From positions 1,189,001 through 1,253,000 of the forward strand of contig NZ_AP013294.1 of assembly GCF_000829195.1 (NCBI RefSeq): 64,000 nt of DNA, read 5' to 3'. A program made the translations under genes and the position numbers. Shown here piece after piece: positions 60,564 through 64,000 of the stretch. The stretch is from Bacillus sp. OxB-1 (lineage in GTDB: Bacteria; Bacillota; Bacilli; Bacillales_A; Planococcaceae). Numbering within the stretch: the stretch's first letter is position 1; the number at the start of each line of letters is the position of its first letter. The notes beneath the pieces were generated by a model. That model did not search any database. It had not been told where the DNA came from and saw only the letters and a list, made by a program, of their open reading frames with translations.

Positions 60564-61214
60564 TCACTTAAAATAAAAAAGGTACGCTCCGATAAGCAGA
60601 ATGCCGGCATCCGCCCACATATGGACAATCCAGGAGGGAAGGATGACGCCGCTTTTTTCATTCAGCAATTGAAAAATGATACCGCCCGCCCAGAGTCCAC
60701 CGACGGCAAGCGCCAAAAGCGGTGGGGTGAACCACGGGAGGAAGATGGCAATATGATAAACGGCAAAAAAGAGGGAAGGTAAAAACAGACGGTACCGCGA
60801 TTGCCGTAACAGATCCGGTAAAATCCCCCGGAAGAAAAATTCTTCAATAAAGGAGTTCCCTAACAAGATATAAAATGCTATAATGGGAAATATCAAACTA
60901 TTCACACCAGAGTCTTCTAAATCGAGTCGCAAGGATTCGAGATCGATGTAAGGTTGTAGTAGGCTGAATGTCCCAACGATGATGGCAAGCATCCCGATTC
61001 CCGCCCCGCTGGAGATCAGGATGCTTTTTCGGTCAATTTTCCTGAACTGTAAAAAGGGAAGGCGCGTCGGCCGGAATAGGAAAAATGGGATGAGCAGGAA
61101 AAGAATAATTTTGGCGGCCGTTTTCCAACCGTAGGAAATCTGGAGCCCCTGCTCAATCCACAATAGGATGGCTATATTGACAAAAGGCAATCCAAAAGCG
61201 GCTATTTTTTTCAT
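60564..61214 (-). CDS. CPBP-family intramembrane metalloprotease
   Basis: A 216-residue membrane protein with about six helices and the Abi/CAAX protease motifs NSFIEEFFFRG (EExxxR) and FFAVYH, plus a later His in WIVHMWAD. Family members are glutamate-type intramembrane proteases involved in prenyl-protein processing or bacteriocin immunity; the substrate here is unknown. Start 61214 follows GGGAGG at 8 bp; ATG 61223 is too close to it. Confidence 0.88.
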   Translation of the reverse strand: MKKIAAFGLPFVNIAILLWIEQGLQISYGWKTAAKIILFLLIPFFLFRPTRLPFLQFRKIDRKSILISSGAGIGMLAIIVGTFSLLQPYIDLESLRLDLEDSGVNSLIFPIIAFYILLGNSFIEEFFFRGILPDLLRQSRYRLFLPSLFFAVYHIAIFLPWFTPPLLALAVGGLWAGGIIFQLLNEKSGVILPSWIVHMWADAGILLIGAYLFYFK

Positions 61215-61398
61215 TCGATGCACCTCCCAAGTTATGTTAAAGGACGATTAGGGAGTGTTTTTGTTTCAAATACTGTTTTTTCCGGAAAAAAGGTTTAGGA
61301 ATGAAGAAGATGGGGAATAGTAAACACTAGGTAAAGTATGTGAGAGGCGAAATCGATGAAATTTAGTTGAATCGCCGTTCGAAAAGGAGGAATGTTGG

Positions 61399-61713
61399 AT
61401 GATTACGAACAAAGATAAGTATCCGAACAAAGAGGACTATGAACCAAGAGGTGTTGTGCGTTCCGGAGAACTTCCGCTTTCGGATCCTTCTGACTCGAAC
61501 GTTTCGGACGTATTCCGCAAAAATGAGTTGACGAAAACAGGTGCCAACAAGCCTTCCGCATTCAATGAGAATAAAAAAGAATCGGCCAAGGAAACGGTAC
61601 TGCCCAACCTGTCCGTGGAATTCGGGATGGAGCAGCCGTCATACACATTCAATAAAGACGTCCATAAAAAATGGAACGATTTGAATCCGAAAGAAAACCC
61701 GGTTAGGGAATAA
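61399..61713 (+). CDS. uncharacterised hydrophilic small protein
   Basis: A 104-residue, strongly polar protein rich in Asn, Lys, Glu, Ser and Pro with no hydrophobic core, probably largely disordered. A good AAAAGGAGG site precedes the ATG and a terminator follows, so it is very likely expressed. Codon use resembles the neighbours. No family recognised; a spore- or stress-associated protein is one possibility, without direct evidence. Confidence 0.7.
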   Translation: MITNKDKYPNKEDYEPRGVVRSGELPLSDPSDSNVSDVFRKNELTKTGANKPSAFNENKKESAKETVLPNLSVEFGMEQPSYTFNKDVHKKWNDLNPKENPVRE

Positions 61714-61719
61714 AGAGTG

Positions 61720-61753
61720 AAAAACGACTCCTCGAGAAGGGGTCGTTTTTTTG
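61720..61753 (+). terminator. terminator of the small hydrophilic protein gene
   Basis: AAAACGACTCC-TCGAGAA-GGGGTCGTTTT followed by T. Confidence 0.88.
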
Positions 61754-61762
61754 AGGACTATT

Positions 61763-61831
61763 GGTGACAGTCACCTATGCAATCTGGAAACGATTCGGAG
61801 TAGTGTAGGAATTGCCTGGGTGACTGTCACC
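61763..61831. repeat. inverted pair of 13-bp GGTGACNGTCACC palindromes
   Basis: GGTGACAGTCACC (61763-61775) and GGTGACTGTCACC (61819-61831) are each palindromic about a central base and are reverse complements of each other, 43 bp apart. The layout resembles REP/RAYT-type elements, but no transposase is in the window. Confidence 0.7.
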
Positions 61832-61909
61832 ACGCCAAACTAAAGCCATTTACTTTTCTTATTCGTAGACTTAAGATACAGTTGTAAATAGAAAAGGGGG
61901 AAGATTCAA

Positions 61910-62371
61910 ATGTCTACATTACAACAGTTGAGCTTTGCCAGAATGTACACGCTTGGACAAGTCAAGCAATCGCCGGAAGCAGAATGGGATGTCCAGCCGG
62001 AGGGATTCAGCAACACGATCCGTTGGAATATCGGACATATTTATGTTGTTATGGAGAACTTCATTTCAAAGGCGTTGCCTGGTTATGAAGTGGTGAATGC
62101 CGAATGGATGCCGCTTTTTGTTCCGGGTTCCAGCCCATCCAAGTGGGAAACGGAAGCCCCGTCCAACAAGGAATTATGGGATGCGTTGAAAGAGCAGGAG
62201 CAACGGGTGACTTCGGCGTTGGAAGGCAAGTTGAACGATCCGTTGCCGGAGCCGGTGCAGATCCGGGATCATAAGATGGAAACGGTCGACGCCCTCGTCC
62301 AATTTACAGTATGGCATGAAGGTGTACATGCCGGCGTAATCTCCGGGTTGAATCGCGTCGTATCCAAGTAA
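61910..62371 (+). CDS. DinB-family protein
   Basis: A 153-residue four-helix protein of the DinB/YfiT superfamily with the three metal-binding histidines in NIGHIY, WHEG and VHAG. Many members are bacillithiol-dependent transferases or have no known role. GGGGGAAG precedes the ATG. Terminator at 62383-62419. Single gene. Confidence 0.88.
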   Translation: MSTLQQLSFARMYTLGQVKQSPEAEWDVQPEGFSNTIRWNIGHIYVVMENFISKALPGYEVVNAEWMPLFVPGSSPSKWETEAPSNKELWDALKEQEQRVTSALEGKLNDPLPEPVQIRDHKMETVDALVQFTVWHEGVHAGVISGLNRVVSK

Positions 62372-62382
62372 GCTTAGCGTGG

Positions 62383-62419
62383 AAGACTGTCTTGAAGGAA
62401 TTCGAGATGGTCTTTTTTA
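62383..62419 (+). terminator. terminator of the DinB gene
   Basis: AAGACTGTCT...AGATGGTCTT followed by TTTT. Confidence 0.7.
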
Positions 62420-62461
62420 TTTGTGACCGGGGATGGTATTTTGATTGCATTCGAAAGGGGA

Positions 62462-62548
62462 TTGTTAGCGTTCGGAGTTGATTTGCTTATGTTCGGACGT
62501 AGTTTGCTTACGCTCAGACATAGTTTTCTTACGTTCAACGTTCGATAG
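62462..62548. repeat. 21-bp-period repeat, TTACGTTCGGAC type
   Basis: Four units spaced 21 bp with consensus TTAYGTTCGGACRTAGTTTGC; the outer units are diverged. On the minus strand it spells a seven-residue repeat (SERKQTT-like) that creates a spurious reading frame. It lies between the DinB terminator and the cobA terminator. Confidence 0.85.
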
Positions 62549-62602
62549 CCTGCAAAAAGCTTTGCAGTTGGGTGAAGTGACGATTATCCATGCACGACAA
62601 AC

Positions 62603-62632
62603 AAAAAAAACCGCCCTCAACGGACGGCTTTT
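62603..62632 (-). terminator. cobA terminator
   Basis: On the minus strand CCGTCC-GTTGA-GGGCGG followed by eight T. Confidence 0.8.
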
Positions 62633-63396
62633 CAACGTGGTGCGACTGATTCCTTTTCGAACCATTGGATCGTGTCGCGCAAGCTGACGACGCTGCCGAC
62701 GACGATGATGGCGGGGTGGGTGATGGCTGCCTCAGCGGCGATGCCTTCAATTGTTTCCAATGTCCCAGTCACGGTGCGCTGCTTTTCCAACGTGCCCCAT
62801 TCGATGAGGGCGACCGGGGTTGTTCCGTCTTTCCCGTGCTCGACCAGCTGGCCGCAAATATAGGATAGGTTTTGGACACCCATATAGAAGACGAGCGTGT
62901 CAATTCCCGTTGCGTAGGCTTTCCATTTCTCTTCGACAAAGTTGCCTTGGTGCAAATGACCTGTGATCATGGCAAAGGAAGAACTGTGGTCCCGGTGTGT
63001 TACGGGAATGCCCGCAAACATCGGAGCCGCAATGCCTGCAGTGACTCCGGGGACGATTTCGTATGAAATGCCAGCATGCTTCAAGACCGCCGCCTCTTCG
63101 GCGACTCGTCCGAACACTGCCGGATCGCCGCCTTTCAAACGGGTGACGGTCAGCCCTAGGGACGCCTTTTCTACGAGCAAGTCATTGATTTCCTCTTGAC
63201 GCAAGGTATGGTGTTTCGGCAATTTTCCGCAATAAATGAGCTCTGCCTCGGGCTTCGCATGTTCCAATAACTCCGAGTTCGCCAATCGGTCGTAAACGAT
63301 GACATCCGCCTCTTGAATACATTCCAATCCGCGGACTGTGATCAGTTTGACATGGCCGGGTCCTGCACCGACGAGATAGACTTGTCCTGTTGCCAT
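62632..63396 (-). CDS. cobA: uroporphyrinogen-III C-methyltransferase
   Basis: A 254-residue SAM-dependent methyltransferase: VYLVGAGPGHVKLIT near the N-terminus, YDRLAN, the signature VTRLKGGDPAVFGR, PGVTAG and THRDHSSSFAMITGH. It methylates uroporphyrinogen III at C-2 and C-7 to precorrin-2, the branch to cobalamin and sirohaem. It overlaps the upstream cbiG-like gene by 55 bp and ends the operon, with a terminator right after the stop. Sirohaem supply would also suit sulfur assimilation. Confidence 0.94.
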   Translation of the reverse strand: MATGQVYLVGAGPGHVKLITVRGLECIQEADVIVYDRLANSELLEHAKPEAELIYCGKLPKHHTLRQEEINDLLVEKASLGLTVTRLKGGDPAVFGRVAEEAAVLKHAGISYEIVPGVTAGIAAPMFAGIPVTHRDHSSSFAMITGHLHQGNFVEEKWKAYATGIDTLVFYMGVQNLSYICGQLVEHGKDGTTPVALIEWGTLEKQRTVTGTLETIEGIAAEAAITHPAIIVVGSVVSLRDTIQWFEKESVAPR

Positions 63397-64000
63397 TTCG
63401 GTTCCCTCCCATCAAATGTTTTCCGTGCAATCGATATCGTGACATTGCCGCTTTTCTTCTTTTCCAAGAGCAACGTATCCGCATCTGCGGATAGTTTCGC
63501 TGCTGGCTCGCTGACGCCATAAGCCCCTGTGAATTTGAATACGGTCTCTGACGGGTTTTCAATCGGCACGGCGTTCAATTGGTCCGGTGCATACCAGGTG
63601 AACTCCCACCCATATTTCTTACACACTTCCAACAGACCATCTTCATCTTTTTTCAGCTCAATCGTCGAAATGCCTTTGACGGATTGAAGGGACAGTTGCA
63701 GTTCCGCCAAAGTGGATACGATCACTTCTTCTATCTCTTCCGCAGAAGTGCCGCGGTTGCAGCCGATTCCCAGATGGAGGGTTTTCGGTCGATAGAGGAC
63801 CCAGTTATCCGAGAGGGGACCTGTTGTCAAATGTTCAGGGATGATCCGGTCTGTAATGACCAGGGCCGCTTTGAATTCTTTCTTCAGTGCCTCTTCACAA
63901 GAGTCGACCACTTGGATGTGGGAAGGGATCGCGCGTTCATGTTTCCACCAATTCCGTTCCCCGGCCTCTTGGACGACGACGAGCGGCTCTTCATTCACAA
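63342..64000 (-). CDS. cbiG: CbiG-like cobalt-precorrin-5A hydrolase (5' partial)
   Basis: About 219 residues of the C-terminal part are inside the window; the frame runs off the right edge. The middle CbiG region (ALVITDR) and the C-terminal domain (LGIGCNRGTSAEEIEE, FTGAYGVSEPAAKLSA) are recognisable. CbiG opens the delta-lactone of cobalt-precorrin-5A in anaerobic-type cobalamin synthesis. Its last 55 bp overlap cobA, so a corrin operon continues to the right. The C-terminus after GREPKW is extra and somewhat variable. Confidence 0.85.
   Translation of the reverse strand, partial: VNEEPLVVVQEAGERNWWKHERAIPSHIQVVDSCEEALKKEFKAALVITDRIIPEHLTTGPLSDNWVLYRPKTLHLGIGCNRGTSAEEIEEVIVSTLAELQLSLQSVKGISTIELKKDEDGLLEVCKKYGWEFTWYAPDQLNAVPIENPSETVFKFTGAYGVSEPAAKLSADADTLLLEKKKSGNVTISIARKTFDGREPKWQQDKSISSVQDPAMSN

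Noticed and set aside
62465..62665. 66-codon frame with SERKQTT-like repeats
   Set aside because: Produced by the 21-bp repeat array and runs through the cobA terminator.

Overview
The window looks like a chromosomal segment of a low-to-moderate GC Firmicute of the order Bacillales. The protein families point to the Planococcaceae/Caryophanaceae (Sporosarcina-like), but that genus-level guess is an inference from gene content and style. Supporting signs are strong AGGAGG-type ribosome binding sites, frequent TTG and GTG starts, sigma-A promoters, S-box, purine and preQ1 riboswitches, CcpA-type cre sites, and orthologues of B. subtilis PbuE, YumC and YfmS. No rRNA, tRNA, prophage, intact insertion sequence or CRISPR array was seen.

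Layout. (1) 0-5.3 kb: the 3' part of a persulfide dioxygenase-rhodanese gene, a membrane-anchored rhodanese, a striking 104-bp tandem repeat array, and a sulfonate/nitrate-type ABC transporter. (2) 5.3-6.3 kb: a folded non-coding repeat element and a DUF3870 gene. (3) 6.3-15.8 kb: a nine-gene acyl-CoA cluster whose BadI-, BadH-, AliA- and BadK-like members indicate degradation of cyclohexanecarboxylate to pimeloyl-CoA and on into beta-oxidation. (4) 15.8-20.4 kb: an efflux protein, peptidase T, and a LysR regulator divergent from a YeiH transporter. (5) 20.6-24.6 kb: a CstR-controlled sulfane-sulfur detoxification operon (CstR, DsrE, rhodanese, TusA-rhodanese, rhodanese-persulfide dioxygenase, TusA, TSUP exporter) with three repeats of a CstR-type operator. 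(6) 24.7-28.5 kb: pbuE under a purine riboswitch whose key base predicts guanine rather than adenine recognition, a PlsY-like protein, and metY under a SAM riboswitch. (7) 28.9-49 kb: aerobic phenylacetate degradation: paaK, a Liv-type five-gene ABC transporter, a PaaI-like thioesterase, ferredoxin reductase plus ferredoxin, paaABCD, EthD protein, paaF/G-like crotonases, aldehyde dehydrogenase, paaH, paaJ, another crotonase, the paaX repressor and a paaY-like gene. No paaE is present; the reductase and ferredoxin just upstream probably replace it. (8) 49-64 kb: mostly housekeeping genes (flavin oxidoreductase, soluble chemoreceptor, glutathione peroxidase, queT with preQ1 riboswitch, MOSC protein, ogt, FMN reductase, transporters, a two-component system with a small membrane-protein gene wedged between regulator and kinase, CPBP protease, DinB protein, cobA and a partial cbiG).

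The window combines two catabolic routes that feed CoA-bound ring-cleavage products to beta-oxidation with a sulfide/persulfide defence system. Dispersed non-coding repeats recur: 21-bp-period arrays at three loci, a palindromic element at about 35.3, 46.5 and 50.1 kb (the first two bracket the paa genes in opposite orientation), and a second folded element at about 5.3, 27.1 and 40.1 kb.
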